Below are positions 32,026 through 45,640 of a stretch of DNA of 64,000 nucleotides, piece by piece; the first letter of the stretch is position 1, and each line of letters begins with the position of its first letter. The stretch covers positions 380,675,908-380,739,907 of the forward strand of contig JASDDO010000018.1 in the NCBI GenBank assembly GCA_030015575.1, given 5' to 3'. The stretch is from Agapanthus africanus. Taxonomy: Eukaryota; Streptophyta; Magnoliopsida; Asparagales; Amaryllidaceae. Both the position numbers and the translations under genes were made by a program. Under the pieces are notes generated by a model. That model saw nothing but the letters and a program-made list of their open reading frames with translations. It did not search any database and was not told the origin of the DNA.

Positions 32026-34010
32026 TGTTAGTGAGATATGCCCTAGAGGCCATTATTGTATCATACTGGATTGTATATTACATATTGGAAGCTTGGGATA
32101 TTCACAGTTATAATAACAGTCTTGCTCGAAATGGTAGTATGCTGCTTGATTTGATTCTATCTTAATATATACATGTGTTTCTTTTAGCATATCGCTTATA
32201 CATATTGATAGAACCCTTAGGATCTTTGCTTGACTACCAGCATTGTGATGGCAATCACACTAGTGGGGGCTGGGTAGTCTATAAGCATATCCTTATATAG
32301 GTCTCTAGTTGTAGGATTATCGAAACGGGGCATCGATACTCCAGAGTAGACTAGTGTATACGCTTCTCATTCTAGGAGGGGAGATGGTCTGTCCTACAGC
32401 CATTAGTACGTCGTACTGAAGATAGTATACATGTGCTCATTAGGTTATGAGTTACACTGGACAAGACTCGTTGGGAACTGCTGGTTGGTATTATACCTAT
32501 CGTCAGGTAGCAGTTCCCAGGTGACATGAGTACAGCTTAGTCAGTTGACTTGACATCGCTACTTCGTCTCGAGTGTGTTCCCACTGTTCTTAGATTACTA
32601 TCCTACCACGGCTCAAAGAAGTCGTGCAAACAGGTAGTAGTTGGGTACAGTCCCGAAGCACTTGGAGGCAGTAGCGGTTAGATAGGATTCGTCTCACCCA
32701 GTACTGGGGGTTGATATTGCACTGTGTTCGGAAAGCCATTACACAAAGTCCCTGGCTAGGGCAAGCGAGATTTACTGGTAGGTACTCCAGTAGTTTCTCA
32801 GGGTGTTTTGGGCTCTACTCCGGCACGACTTATTGCGCTATTAGGGGTCTGACGTTTACCATCCCCCTAGGTCCAATATGCGAGTATCTTAGAAGAACAG
32901 ACCGGACTGTACGGAGATTGTCACAGATAGGCTCAGTAGGAGTTCGGATGAGTTTGCTCATCGGCCTTATCGACAGATACCTGGGTAGCCGTTACGTGCA
33001 GCTAGTACCGTTGACGTGCATGTGGTTAAACCCACTGCCAGCGTACTGCCGAGTCTTTAGAATCCCACACAGAGGGTTTCCCTACTTTGGGCGAAACGAT
33101 GTAAAGGCCGTATGGTTTTACGGCAGGGTTTCGATCACATATGTGTACAGGCTACACAAATGATGTTCGGACGGATAATACTGGTGGGCTTTGGTTTAAG
33201 CCGGATCCTAGTATTGTATTATTGGATTGTTATCATCTCATTGTGTTAGTATTTTTCGAAATACGAATACGGGTATGTATATACGGTGAGGGTATTCTTG
33301 TAATTTCACAAGACATGCTTCTAGAAGGGAACACCTCATTACTTGGATTATCTATTTTTGAGAAATAGATTAATGAGGTGGGTTTGGAGATATTTGAGGT
33401 ATGGGTGTGAAGCATGGTTAAAAAATTTGTTTATTTGTTTGGCTACACTATTCAAGCATGGTGGCTATTTTCAATTGGGAAAATATTCCATGCTTGATAA
33501 TTGAGTAGCATGAGCCATTCTCCACACTTAGAACCCTAGCTCATTTTGCATTTGGCTTTCTCACTCCAAGTTTTCTTCTTCTTCCTCAAAAAGATTCTAA
33601 CCCTCACAGGAGTTGTGAAACACAGGATCTTATGAGATAAAACAATCCATTAGCTACTCTACATTACCTAGGCTACTTAGATTAGCGAACTAAGTACCCT
33701 AGTTAACCTCGGTTTAGAGGTTGGAGCTCAAAGTATATACCCTCGGGTGGATCATCTTTGACGCGAGAAGGCCGACGTCGCAAGCTCGATCCATTCTTCT
33801 AGGAGCCAAGGAGAGGAAGAAAAGAAGACCCGAAGGACTTGTTCACGGAGGTATAACCATCTATCATAGTAGTTAAACCTCCTACATAGTTTAGCTAGTT
33901 AAGGTTCTGTAAAGAGCCTGGAATTTAGTCGGTGTTGCGAAGCTCATAAAAATCGTTTTTGAAAATTCTGCCTCCCTGCAAACCCGCGGGGTGCGTGACA
34001 ACGACTTACA
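32026..34010 (+). repeat. Element 3, 5' LTR
   Basis: 1985 bp, begins TGTTAGTGAGATATGCCCTA and ends ACAACGACTTACA. It is homologous to the element 2 LTRs in reverse orientation. Confidence 0.88.
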
Positions 34011-34011
34011 G

Positions 34012-34024
34012 TGGTATCAGAGCC
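34012..34024 (+). other. Element 3 primer-binding site
   Basis: TGGTATCAGAGCC, one base after the LTR end. Confidence 0.95.
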
Positions 34025-36062
34025 TACTAAATCTTAACTAGCTAGTTAGCAAGTAGTTAGAAATTCAATCGACGAAAAATCCCGAAATCACGATTCAAAA
34101 ACCTTGTTTTCTGTCGATTTTCAATACCGGTCTAAAAATTATTTCAGAGGTCTTAAAAATAAAAGCAGGGTTTTTTTATGAACACAGAAGAAAATTGGGT
34201 TCGTGTGTCGCCAAGACCGCCGCAGAACCGCGGCAAAACAGTGTGTTTTGCCGCCGTTCTGCAGCCGAGTCAAGGCCGACTCGGTCCTATTTTCTTCTGT
34301 GGGTCTATGACTGGAATTGTGATTTTGGGAATATTTGGTTTCTACCCAGATTGTTTGTGTACTGGATTGTGCATGGGGTAGACACGGATTTGGTTTATCG
34401 ATTGAAATTCTAAAGGTTCTTGGCTAACGGGTTTTCTGTGTTTGGATATTTGATGCTAATCGCTATACGTCGATTAGTAGGGATTGCACATATCTGTGAT
34501 CTATGATTGTGGTTTGTGTATATAGAGTATTGGATCGTCGTGGATGAATAGCCGGAAGGACGTGAGAAGAGTCTTTTCTTTTCTTTCATTCATGTAATTT
34601 GTAAATGTGATGTAATATTATTTTGCAGGGCACATCCGAGTTGAGCTTGTAGCCACCGTTGTATTAATTCATTTACTGTTTTTTGCTCCTAAGATAGACC
34701 TAAGGTGGGGTGCACAAAGTACTGGGTTCTTGAAGTTCCGAGTGGCCTACTCATTTTACTGAGGGAGGTTGCTTCATTTCGGGAATTTGGCGGGTAGTTT
34801 GCCGCACCCTTAGGGGTCTAGGATAGGATTTGGCTATTCATCACGACCGTGGAATCTGTCTTTCGTTATAGGCTTAAACGAAATGCGGAATTCCTAGTAT
34901 ATCCAATATATTCATCAGTGATCTGGAATGCCTATTATTGCGTGAGAAGAATGGATATATATGATATATAGTAGGCGTTGCTTATGTCTTGCACCTGCGC
35001 TAGTCCAGCCCCCGCTCTGCTGTTAGTTAAGTAACCTAACGGTGCATGACAGGGCCCCGCAGTGAATGCGGATAGCATAAGCGTATTTTCGTTTCTTTTC
35101 TGCAATGATAGTATTAAATGATGGGACCGCATTGACAATGATTAATCCAAGCAAAACAAACCAAAGCTTAATCGTTGGAACAGTTTCAAAACCACTCGGT
35201 TTTCTTCAAAAAGCAAAATTTAAATGCAGAGCCTAAACCACTCCTTTTAAAAGCTATCATGGTTCCTTCGACTATATTAAGTTCATTACGTTCACGGTTT
35301 TGCCAAAACCATTCATAGCCCTCCGTCATTTCATATGGGTATTCAGTAATATTTAAGTTATGTATTTTGACCTTCGCCAAGGTATAATGATTGGTAGCTG
35401 CTGGGTATTCATATGTAGTATAGATAGATGCGTTGGTTTGAGACAGTCATACTACTATTTTGTCCTTCGTCAAGGGTATGTACGGGTGGGTTCAAATTAA
35501 CATGGACAATGACGGGTAGAACTTGACTTGCGACTTATGATATGTTGGCCTTCATCAAGGTCATAAGAGCTTGGGGAAAAAATCCACATCGGGAGTTTCT
35601 AAAGAAACTGAAACTTGCTAGCGTTGCATACTATTTGGAGTGTGATGATTTTGGTAGGATCCCTTCAAGGTCGTCACACGATGATATTTGGATTCCGATC
35701 CTACTGTGAGTATCCGCTACTCCTCGGGAGATTTTTTCACTAAACAATCAATGCTATAAACCAAGTAGGTGTCTAGAACGGTGTTAGAGGGGCTATGCCT
35801 CCAGAGAAAAGAGGTTATGTAATTAAGGAACTTCGAGAAAGTGTTGGAAAACCTCCCTCGAAGTACCAACGCTATCCTGACCGAAAGGTTAAGCAAGAAT
35901 TGTAAGGTGAGATTAATCCTGACTAATTCTTCTTTTATAGTTTGAGGAAGGATTCGAGATACAGTTGGAACCATCCTATTTAGATAAATTAATAACCAAT
36001 CTAAATTTGCAAGAGTATCATACTAAGTGTTTCTTCTCTCTCTCCTGATTGCAGCGACCACA
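34025..36062 (+). other. Element 3 untranslated leader
   Basis: Collinear with the element 2 leader. It has a weakened copy of the stem-loop module at about 34713-34805 and the GTTAG/CTAAC hairpin at about 35021-35042. Three 'ccttcgtcaa' or 'ccttcgccaa' type words are spread over 35370-35560. No coding frame. Confidence 0.7.
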
Positions 36063-36416
36063 ATGACCGCACTTAGGTTACTGCTAGATAATACATTGAC
36101 TTGGCCAAACTATAATAATTGGTTGAGGAATGTCCAGATGGCCATTACCTATGACAAGCTAGAATACCTCCTTACTACCAAAGCCCCCGCCGTCCCAGGT
36201 CCAGATTCCACCGTCGCGGATGTTAATATCCGTAAGACATGGGAAAAGGATTGTGCGAGAGCCAAGTGCTTCGTGTTAGCCTCAATGGATAGTGAACACC
36301 AGAGGCAGCACGCGAAGATGGACTTAGCTTCCATCTTCCTCCACACCAAAGTGTTATATGGAGAGCAATCTCGTATTGCAAGATATGAGACCTCGAAAGA
36401 ATTACTTCAGGCGAGG
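36063..36416 (+). pseudogene. Element 3 gag, N-terminal fragment
   Basis: Begins ATGACCGCACTT after GCAGCGACCACA. It encodes 118 codons of copia Gag: WPNYNNWLRNVQMAITYDKL at the N-terminus, then KTWEKDCARAKCFVLASMDS and YGEQSRIARYETSKELL. This is the start of the UBN2-type Gag region that would form the particle. It is open and well preserved up to the insertion of element 4. The frame then runs a few codons into that LTR and stops at 36428. The ATG defines where the element 2 gag should begin. Confidence 0.85.
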
Positions 36417-38508
36417 TGTTGGCTATAATGCCCTCAATTCAATTATCGAATCACAGGCACGCGATTTGATAATTGAGGGAGGACCTATATGGGGAGAACA
36501 GTCTTATTCAAGATGATAGTATGCTATCTGGTTTGTCTTTATCATCATGTACAGTATTAGGTGGCATTACAGATCACTATTACATGTTGATAGAGCCCAT
36601 AGAATTCTTGCTTGACTACCAGCATTATGATAGCGATCATATACATGGGAGTTGGGTGGTCTATAAGCACATCCTTAAATATCTTTAGTCGTGGGAGTAT
36701 CGAGACTGGGCATCGATACTCCGGAGTAGACTAGTGTATGCTTATTGAGACCCCGACGAGGGGCGGTGACCGGTCTCACAAGCCATTGATGTCAGTTAGT
36801 CACCTAAGATAGTATACAGGTGCTCATTGGGTTATGAGTACACTGGACGGACTCGCCGGGAACATACTAGTTTGTATTATACCTATTGTCAGATAGCAGT
36901 TCCCATGTGACATGAGTACAGGTTAGTCTATCGACCTGAGATCGTCATTTATCTCGTGTGAGTTCCCACTGTGCTTTGATTACTACCCTACCACGGCTTA
37001 AATGAGTCGTGCAAACAGGTTTTAGTTGGATACAGTCCCGAGCCATATGGAGGCAGTGAGCGGATCGTCGGGGATTCGTCTCTCCCGGTATTGGGGGTTG
37101 ATGTTGCGTTGTGCACGGATGGACATCACCAGAAATCCTCGGCCGAGGTGGACGAGAATTACTGATTTGGATCAGTAGTTTCTCAGTAGATGATGGGCTT
37201 CATACCGATATGATATGTCGCGTTATTAGGGGTCTGACTTTATCCACCGTCTAGACTCAATATGCGATACTCTTAGACGAATAGACCGGACTGTATGGAG
37301 ATTGTCACGGACATGCTCAATAGGGGTTTGGATGAGCTTGCTCGTCAGCCTTCCTTTCGCTCAATACCTGGGTAGCCATTATGTACAGCTAGTGCCGCTG
37401 ACGTGCTTGTGGTTAAACCCACTACCAGCATATTGACGAGTCTTTAGAGTCCCACCCAGAGGGTTTCCCTGGTTCTGGCGAAACGATGTAATAGCCGTAT
37501 TGGATACGTGCAGGGTTCCGACCGATTGATTGTACTATGTATCCGGACTTTCGATTGGACAGTTGATAATACTAGCCGGCTCGGGTTTGAGCCGAATTAT
37601 TAAATCAGGTATTGATTTAATAATTTACGTATATGTATTTCGATATGTATATTCTAGTATTATATTCTTTGTGTTATTCTATCTCTTTGGATATTCGTAT
37701 TTTGGTATGAATACAGGTATGTATATACTGTAGAATGTAATCCATGTTTTTCCGGAAAACATTCTAGAAGGTGGACACCTCATTTTGTATTTACTCATTT
37801 GTTAAAAATGAGATAATAAGGTGGAAATTGGGAATGGGAAGTATGGTGAGAACCATGCTTGCATAGTGTGTACAAATGAATTGTTAATTCATTTGTGCAT
37901 ACTATTCAAGTATGGCTTGTTTTAAAAAAATGAAAAATAAGTTTTTACAAAACCAAGCATGCTCATTTCTCTCTCTCTAAGGATAGCTCATTTTTCTTCA
38001 CTTGAGTTTTGAGCTCTCTCACCATTTTTGCTTCACTCCTCTTGAGTTTCTTGATCTCCCTCCACCTTCATCTTCCACTTCCTCTCAACCCTCTCATGTG
38101 TTGAGAATCATGAGAGGAGGTGAGATGAGATAGACCAACACTTAGAACACTTACTACATCCTAGGACTTCTAGACTAGCATCCTAGAATCCCTAGTTGCT
38201 TCACTTGCATTCATTATGTGGAGCTAGAGCCATGACTACATCACTCGGGTGGATCATCTTCAACGGAGGAAGACCGGCGGCCAAGTTCGTTCGAGCATGC
38301 CTCAAAGAGCTTAGGAAGGTGATGGAAGACCGAAGAACTTGGTTCTTTTGGTATAATCACTCTAACCCTTTAGTTTAGCTTCTTTAGTTTGCTAGTATAG
38401 ATTTATGGTTCGATCTTGGATGTGGTTTCGTTTGCGCCAAATTTTAAACGCCGGTTTTTGTTCCACATCGGCCACGGTAGATGGTCAAGGCGTCGGCGAA
38501 ACCCAACA
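36417..38508 (+). repeat. Element 4, 5' LTR
   Basis: 2092 bp, TGTTGG...AACCCAACA. The following PBS reads TGTTGGAGCC where element 1 has TGGTATCAGAGCC, so the primer site has lost bases. Confidence 0.85.
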
Positions 38509-40565
38509 TGTTGGAGCCACCCATAAACCAGCACTAGCTAGTTTGCACGAAGTTAAAATCTAAATTGACAAATTTTTCCGAATCGTTTTTCATATTAGAG
38601 TGCTTGCTGTCGAATTTCGAAGTTGTTCAAAAAATTTTTTTTGGGTATCCTAAAAATATGTGCAGGCAAAACTAGAGCTAAGATAAAAATTTGGGCACAT
38701 AACTCCAAAATTCCGCCACGGAACCCAAGCCAAATGGCATGTTTTGCCGAGGAACCGCGGCACTTTTTTTGCTACAGTGCCCCAATTTTTTTCTGGGGCT
38801 CTATTTCATGGAAATATGATTTTTGGGATTTTTTGTTTTTGGCTCAGATTTGTTTGAGTGCTGGTTTGTATTTGGGGCCAATTTGGGAACGTTTTAGTCG
38901 ATCAAAAAACTGTGTGTTTATCAGTACATGTGATGATATCTGCGACCGTGAATATTATTGAGCGGTACAACCCGACTAGTTGTTATATTTTCAACTAGAC
39001 GGGTTTGCGAATATAATATTCACGCTGATGTTCTGTGTTGTGCTAATATTGTAGTTGGATTGTCGTGGTGGATAGCCTGTAGTGCAATGGTCATAGTATA
39101 GTTCAGATTCATTTATATATTCAGTATTGCGGGGCGAGCGTCCGACATGTGGACTGCCGTCTCTGCTAGATTGTATATTCTTTTATTGGACCACGACTGG
39201 ATTGAGGTCGATGTCACCGCTGTATATACTTTTCTTTTCTGTACTAAGATTACCCCACGGTGGAGTGCACGAATAGCCGGGTTCTAGAGGGCAACAAGCC
39301 CCCATCTCATAGCGTTGAGACGGAAGGGGCTTCACTCTAGAATTGGCGGGCTATTCGCCGCACTCGTAGGGGGTATAGGTGACCCACGAAGGGGCGCTCA
39401 AGTTACCGGATTCTGTGAAGTGCTGGGTGGCCTATTCACTTTGTTGATTGGGGCTGCCTCACTTCTGGGATTGGCGGGTAGCTTGCCGCGCTCGTAGGGG
39501 TCCAGGTTTCCATTGCACGGGCTATCCACACGACCGGGAACGTCGGGTCTCATTTGCGGCTTAAAAGAAACCCGAGGCTCCAAGATTATCCACCATTCTG
39601 TGTTGCTTGCTGAGATTCTGTGATGTTGCTTATATCATGCCTGGGACGAATGTTATATATATTTATATATATACTAGTAGATGTTGTATATGTTTTTCAC
39701 CTGCGCTAGTCCAGCCCCCACTCTGTCGTTAGTTAAGTAACCTAACGGGTGATGATGGGGCCCGGTGGCGAATGTGGATGGTATATACGTACATTTTATT
39801 TTTGTTCCTTTCTAAGGTGTGATATGTTTAATTGATGTGACTGCATTAATTCTGATTAATGCAAGGAAAACTAACCTATATGATGTTATTGGAACCAAGT
39901 ATATAAAAACTAACATTACAGACGTTTCCTTTTGCTTTGCACAGTAGTATCCGGTTATGAATATCAAGCACCTCATTCGACAAGACAAGAGCCGAGATCC
40001 CTTCATCGGGAGTGACCTCTTGAGCAAAAGTTTGCGTTATTGTAATAACTTTACTATAGTCGATTCTTTTGCTTTACATCGTGTTATTCAGTTTGGAATA
40101 TCCTGCACCTCATTCGACGAGGAAAGAGCCGATATCCCTTCACAGGGAGTGACCTCTTTAGCAAAAGTTTTCGCCACTATATATTTGTAAAACTGCTCGG
40201 GTTCCTTCAACGATATCAAGTTCATTACATTAAAGGTTTTTCGCCAAAAACCAGCCGTAGCCCTCCGTCATTTCCGATGAGTAGTACTTAGTATTCGTGC
40301 TGCGTTTGTTGACTGTGTCAAGGCATAGTGTGCGGTAGTTAAGTGGTGCTTGTTTGTAGCATGCAATGCGATTGGTTAGAACAGTCGTGCGGCTTTGTTG
40401 ACTGTGTCAAGGGCTCGTACGGGTGGGTTTAATGCAATCAAGATAATGACGGGTTGAACTTGACTAGGATTCTTTGATTTGTTGACTGTGTCAAGGTCAC
40501 TTGGGTCCTAGGGGCAAAAATCACATCAGGAGTTTCAAACATACAGAAACTTGCCAGGCATGTGC
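38509..40565 (+). other. Element 4 untranslated leader, first part
   Basis: Collinear with the element 1 leader. Two stem-loop modules lie at 39270-39357 (CGAATAGCC/GGCTATTCG with inner TTCTAGAG/CTCTAGAA) and 39399-39485 (CAAGTTACC/GGTAGCTTG). A CGTTAG/CTAACG hairpin is at 39727-39747. A direct repeat of about 140 bp starts near 39975 and 40110 (CCTCATTCGAC..GAG). No gene. Confidence 0.7.
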
Positions 40566-42634
40566 AACTGGGTTCGCTTAGCACCCCGACGGGGTTTCGG
40601 CAAGCATCAAGTATGCAACTTTAAAAAATCTAGGGTGCAGAGCGAGCCCGAACCAAGGATCTAACTAGAGAATTAGGGTTTTTAAAACATGTAAACAACT
40701 TTACATTAAGTGATATAGGAATACAACCTTTGTAGACCAGTCCTTCAATTTTAAAGCTCCGTGTAGTAGTCCCTTTACTCCAAGTAGTGGTGTCCCGGAC
40801 TCTCCTTAGGCTCCACAAGGAGAAATGAACGAGCTTGCTCAAGGATCTTCGAGGCCGAAGATGATCTACGTCGAAAAATCTCTAACTCAAGCTACCTCTT
40901 CACTAATTGAGAATTAGTGAATGAAACAATCTATACTAAATGGCTAGTTTGGTGAAGTAGGAATTTTGCTCACTTTATAATTATTTCTCTCTCTTTCTTT
41001 TCTTCACTCTCAAGAGCTAGAAAGCAAAGGAAAATGAAGAAGAAGATGAATGAATCAAGTGATGAACTATGGGTGAGAAAATATCTCATATAAACTCATG
41101 TAGAGATTAACCATGGCTAAAGATAATGGTTAGGTTAATAAATATCTAGACTAAAACAAAATTAGTGGACTAAGTCAAGGTTTCCATAAGCTTCTAAAAG
41201 CATCTTAAACCATGGCTTTTTCCACCCAATTTTGTTTTTACCTTAATAATTAAATCCCCAAAATTATCTTAAGTATGGTATGAGTCTCATACACCCATGT
41301 CCAATATATCATCAAGCATGAAACAACAAATAAATACATTAATATATATCACATATATATTTAAATGTATTTGGAGAAAACAATTCTTAAGTGAGCTAAT
41401 ATTAGTTAATATATATTAATATATCAAATATATAATTATATATTAAATTATTAAATCAACACTTGATTTAATAATCTGGCTATATCACGTAAAACCGACT
41501 AATATCATATATCGCGAGATTAGAATACGGTATCATATACACGTATTAATCTCGGTCCCGCACATATCACATATGTGCCCTACTTCATTTCGCATGAGCT
41601 AGGATACCTCTGTGTAGGACTCTAAAGACTCGTCAATACACCGGCAGTAGGTGATGATCATATCAGTCACCTACAAGCCGTCGCGGCACTAGCTGGACGT
41701 AACGGCTATCCGGGTATTGAGCGATCAGAAGATCAATAAGAAAGCTTGTTCATACTCCCGTGAATCCAATAAGTAACACTACCGTACAGTCCGGTATCTT
41801 CATCTGATATGTCGCACCCCAATAACTTAATAAGTCGTGCCGATGTGAGGCTCATAACGGGTCGAGAAACTACTGATAACACTTACCAGTAAATCTCAGT
41901 TTCCGTCCTGGCCAGGGACTTCCTGATATGGCCAATCGAGCACAGCGCAACATCAACCCCCAATACCGGGAGAGAAGAAATCCCTTCCTATCGCTCATTG
42001 CCTCCATGTGACTCGGGACTGTACCAAAAAACCAACGTTTTGCACGCTCTCCTTAGAACGTGGTAAGGTGGAAATCAAAGTACAGCGGGAATCACACAAG
42101 AGTCTATGACGATCTCGTGTCTACAGACTAACCTGTACCAGCGTCACTAGAGAACTGCTATCTGACGTTAGGTATAATACCATCTAGGAGTTCTCGGCGA
42201 GTCCTGTTCAGTGTACTCAGTCTCCACCGAGCACCCATATACCATCTTTGATGTCAAACACCAATGCATATGGGATCATCCATCGCCCATCAAATGGGTC
42301 AAGAAGCGTATACGATAGTATACTCTGGAGTATCGATGCCCCGTCTCGATACACCCACGAATAGGAACAATTAAAGGATGAACTTGTGGACTACCCTGAC
42401 CCCACTAGTATGATCTGCATTATAATCATGGTAGTCAAGTATACATCCTAAAGGCTTTACCAACATGTGAGAGCAAGACAGTATCACAATACTAGTCTAC
42501 ATGTTAAGATAAAGAGTAACCAGATAGCATACTATCATGTCGAGCAAGAAAGTCCTCTCTATATATATCCAAGCATCCATTATAATATACAATCATGTAC
42601 AATAATGGCCTCTAGGGTATACATATAACTAACA
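40566..42634 (-). mobile_element. Solo LTR of the element 6 family
   Basis: Flanked by TGTGC on both sides (40561-40565 and 42635-42639). The reverse complement starts TGTTAGTTATATGTATACCC and resembles the element 6 LTR (49507-51717) along its length. The plus-strand left end is AACTGGGTTCGC rather than TG, so one terminus is altered or the duplication is slightly longer. The element 4 leader reads straight across when this block is removed. Confidence 0.82.
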
Positions 42635-42639
42635 TGTGC

Positions 42640-42929
42640 ATACCTTCTGGAGTGTGGTGACTTGAGTGGATTCCATCAAGTTATCATACGATGATAGTTG
42701 GATCCCAATTCTCACTGATGAGTATGTACTACTCCTCGGGTGATTTTAGATGATCCCGACTAATTCTCCTTTTGGGTTTGGAGGAGAATTCGAGAAAACA
42801 GTGGGTAACATCCTGATTAGATAAAGTGATTAACCATTCTAATTTAGGTTAGAGTGCAGGCTGAGTGTTTCTTTTATCTTTCTCTCTTTGGCAGCGACCG
42901 TGACCTAACTCTAAACTAAAACTCATGAA
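42640..42929 (+). other. Element 4 leader, second part
   Basis: Continues the element 4 leader up to the position of the gag start (GCGACCGTGACCTAACTC). The ATG seen in element 3 reads GTG here. No open frame follows. Confidence 0.65.
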
Positions 42930-43750
42930 CTAAGTTAACCGGACTTTCTTAAACATTTTGACTTTGGATTGTCATTTAGTCGCATATATCATTGCCACTT
43001 CTATATCACCTTTGCATTTTCCCAGAACACTCCGTATCACTACGAAGATCCACATTTCTATGATATTCCATAGTATAGTTACATACGAACTCGAAGGAAC
43101 TTGTTCCAGTTCGAGGATGGATTCCGGTTCTGGAGAAATTGAATAGGATTATTCGGTTGTCTTTTCCCTTTACCTTCTCTCAGGTTGCAAGAGCTCCTGG
43201 TATTAGGAGAGTATATATATTACGTTTATTGGATAGTCTTCTTCCAAATTTTAGGCTGGTGCCGAAAGATAGGGAAGAAAGAAAACCAATTAGCCTAAGT
43301 GTGGTGTACATAAAATAATAAGTAAAGACATATAAAGGGATTAGATTAAGGGCAAAGAAAATTGCGACTACTATCTTTCACAACGAAACCGCGTATACCA
43401 TCGCCACTCCTACTTTCACCTTTTCATTTCTCCAGAACATTCCGTATCACTACGAAGATCCATATTGATTGGATATGCTATCGTATAGTTACATACGAAC
43501 TCGAATGAACTTGTTCTAGTTCGAGGACGGTTTCTAGTTCTGGAGAAATAGAATAAGGATTATTCAGTTGTCTTTTCTCTTTACCTTCTCTCTGGTTGCG
43601 AGGGCTCCTGGTGTTAGGAGAGTACACCTATTACGTTTATTGGACAGTCTTCTTCCAAATCTTAGGCTGGTGCCGAAAGATAGGGAAGGAAGAAAACTAT
43701 TTAGCTTAAATGTGGTGTACAGATGGTAATAAGTAAAGACATATAAAGGG
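42930..43750 (+). repeat. Tandem duplication of about 405 bp in element 4
   Basis: Two copies ending ACATATAAAGGGATT at about 43345 and 43755. Each contains GTTCGAGGA.GG.TTC and a frame with the words LSFPFTFSQVARAPG and LLDSLLPNFRLVPKD in the first copy. It is the same duplication as 16513-17322 in element 1. Confidence 0.8.
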
Positions 43751-45640
43751 ATTGGAGCGAGGGCAAGGAAATATACGGTTACTATCATGAATCTGGATAG
43801 TGGAAGAGGGATTACTAGGAATACCCGGATACCCCTTCGAAACATTTTCATATTTCAATTTGACTGTGCAGTGTTAATTGAAAACTGTTTTTCCAATTAG
43901 ATTCTGACTCCAGGGTATGTATTTACCAGATTTCATTCTCACGTCTGTATGGCGTTATAGATGCTGAGTGGGAGTAAGATATTGGGAATTCGGTGATTAT
44001 ATCCTCTATATATCGGAATTCTTTGTAATTGGTGATATTTGAGGAAATCACCTGGGGTTTTGCCTGACGGCAAATATTTGGTTTTGAATATCCGTCGTTA
44101 TGCACCAATTTCAAATTGATATATCTGTACGTTTATTTTATAAAGTTAGATATAACTTTTTGAAATTATGTTTATGACATTTACGTATATCAGTTGATGG
44201 TTAGGTAAGGAGCATTCAACAGCGGTGTAATTCTTTTTAACCATAGCACGGTTTTCAACCTACGACGCACATGGTTCGAGTTATTAAGCTCAGTGGACTT
44301 ATACAGAGTATTGTATGTTGTCCGGTGTCCATAAAGACAAAGGGGTTAGTACTCGTACTATATTCTGTTTACTCATGACTTCTTTAGTTTTAGACAAGTA
44401 TTTCGTTGAAATACAAGGTCCATGTTTGGAGAAGTTATAGGTATAAAGTAGAGAACTATTTGTTGCAAGTATCAAGATTCTTCAAGATGATTGAAGATGT
44501 AGATACTTATGTTTGGTATTCCGTTGTAAATAATAGTTTTGAGAAATTGCTTCTCTTTCAGGTTACTCATGCGTGGGTGCATTCGTTGATGAGTAATGCA
44601 GCCTGGCCTCCTTCTATTTAGCTGATATGCACTGGAAACGGTTGCATGTATTTTGAATATGGTTCTAATTAAATTAGTGCCTTTGTTTCTATATTAAAGA
44701 TATATAATGGATTCATATCTTAACGATGTTAAGGTATATGGAGGAGTCCGGCTGATCCTTAAAACCAGAATCTGGATAAACTCAAGGCACGTTTCAGTAA
44801 GGGTAGTTTGTGGGTTATCCTGGGCTTTGATGAGGGATAACATTCTACAATTTGAAAGATCAATAGTTATATTGTTCTTGACTCGCCACCAGTTTTTAGT
44901 AAAATTGATTCTTTTCAGAAAACATTAGTGGGAGTATGGTAGAACTGGAAGTGATTCCAAAACCACAAACGATTGATGAAAATTTAATAGTACCTAAACA
45001 TTCAATTGGATTCGACAATCCATTAGCCTCTCCGCAGATTTGGTGGGTAACCTCAGCCACCCGAGAGGTACTTCGGTTCCCTCAGCGATGGTGACAGGGA
45101 GGGTTTTGATTACCCAAACTTGCCACTGCTGTTGTTCTAGACTATGAGATCTGGCAGGAGGATGAGTATAACGTCGTTTTAAACTAGCTTTAGAAGCGCA
45201 CGCGTATATGACTCTGCCAGAGGGTTGTTATAGTCAGTGGAAGCAGCGGAAACGTAGTGGGCAAGTAGCTTATGTTTATTTATAGACTGGAGCAGATATA
45301 GCGGAGATAGATCGTCTAGTTTTGATATGACAGTCATGGAGTTTGACTTCGTCAGAATAACATATTGATCTGGTAAGAAGGTAGTGGGGAGTGATGTCCT
45401 GGTATTTGGATAACATACTCTTTATAGGAAGTGATATTCTTATACTACTATCGGTTATACTATGGCTGTCACAAGGTGTTTCTCCACATAGGATATGGAT
45501 AAAATATCAGGTAATCTGGTTACTAGATCTATGGTTTTAGATCTAGATTTGAGAAGTGTCCCAATTTGGGTACTTGACACTATTCTAAAAGTATTTTAGA
45601 ATGGATGACTCCTGGGGTGGTGGTAAACCTGTTTACCGCC
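43751..45640 (+). pseudogene. Element 4 decayed copia pol
   Basis: Integrase and reverse-transcriptase remnants in plus orientation, collinear with element 1. About 45150-45250 reads as the RT stretch with ..VYMTLPEG, and 45395-45440 as YLDN-ILFIGSDI where active copia has YVDD. Many stops and shifts are present. It ends within the segment between RT and RNase H. It could not encode active enzyme. Confidence 0.7.

Larger units (their letters stand above)
32026..36416 (+). mobile_element. Copia element 3 (plus), 5' part only
   Basis: The 5' LTR (32026-34010), PBS, leader and start of gag are present. The element is cut at 36416 by the LTR of element 4, and its continuation is not found in the window. 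LTR and leader match element 2, so both are one family. Target duplication cannot be tested without the 3' end; the left flank is CAACG. Confidence 0.88.
36417..45640 (+). mobile_element. Copia element 4 (plus), 3' end missing
   Basis: Starts with an LTR homologous to those of element 1 (TGTTGGCTATAATGCCCTC). It is followed by a mutated primer site, a long leader, the same duplicated pre-pol segment as element 1, and decayed pol. It has no 3' LTR: in the RT/RNase H spacer at about 45625-45645 it passes into Gypsy B sequence. It contains a nested solo LTR (40566-42634). Confidence 0.85.

Noticed and set aside
32711-33163. 150-codon plus-strand frame
   Set aside because: It lies wholly inside the element 3 LTR. 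The homologous element 2 LTRs do not keep the frame, and no domain is recognised.
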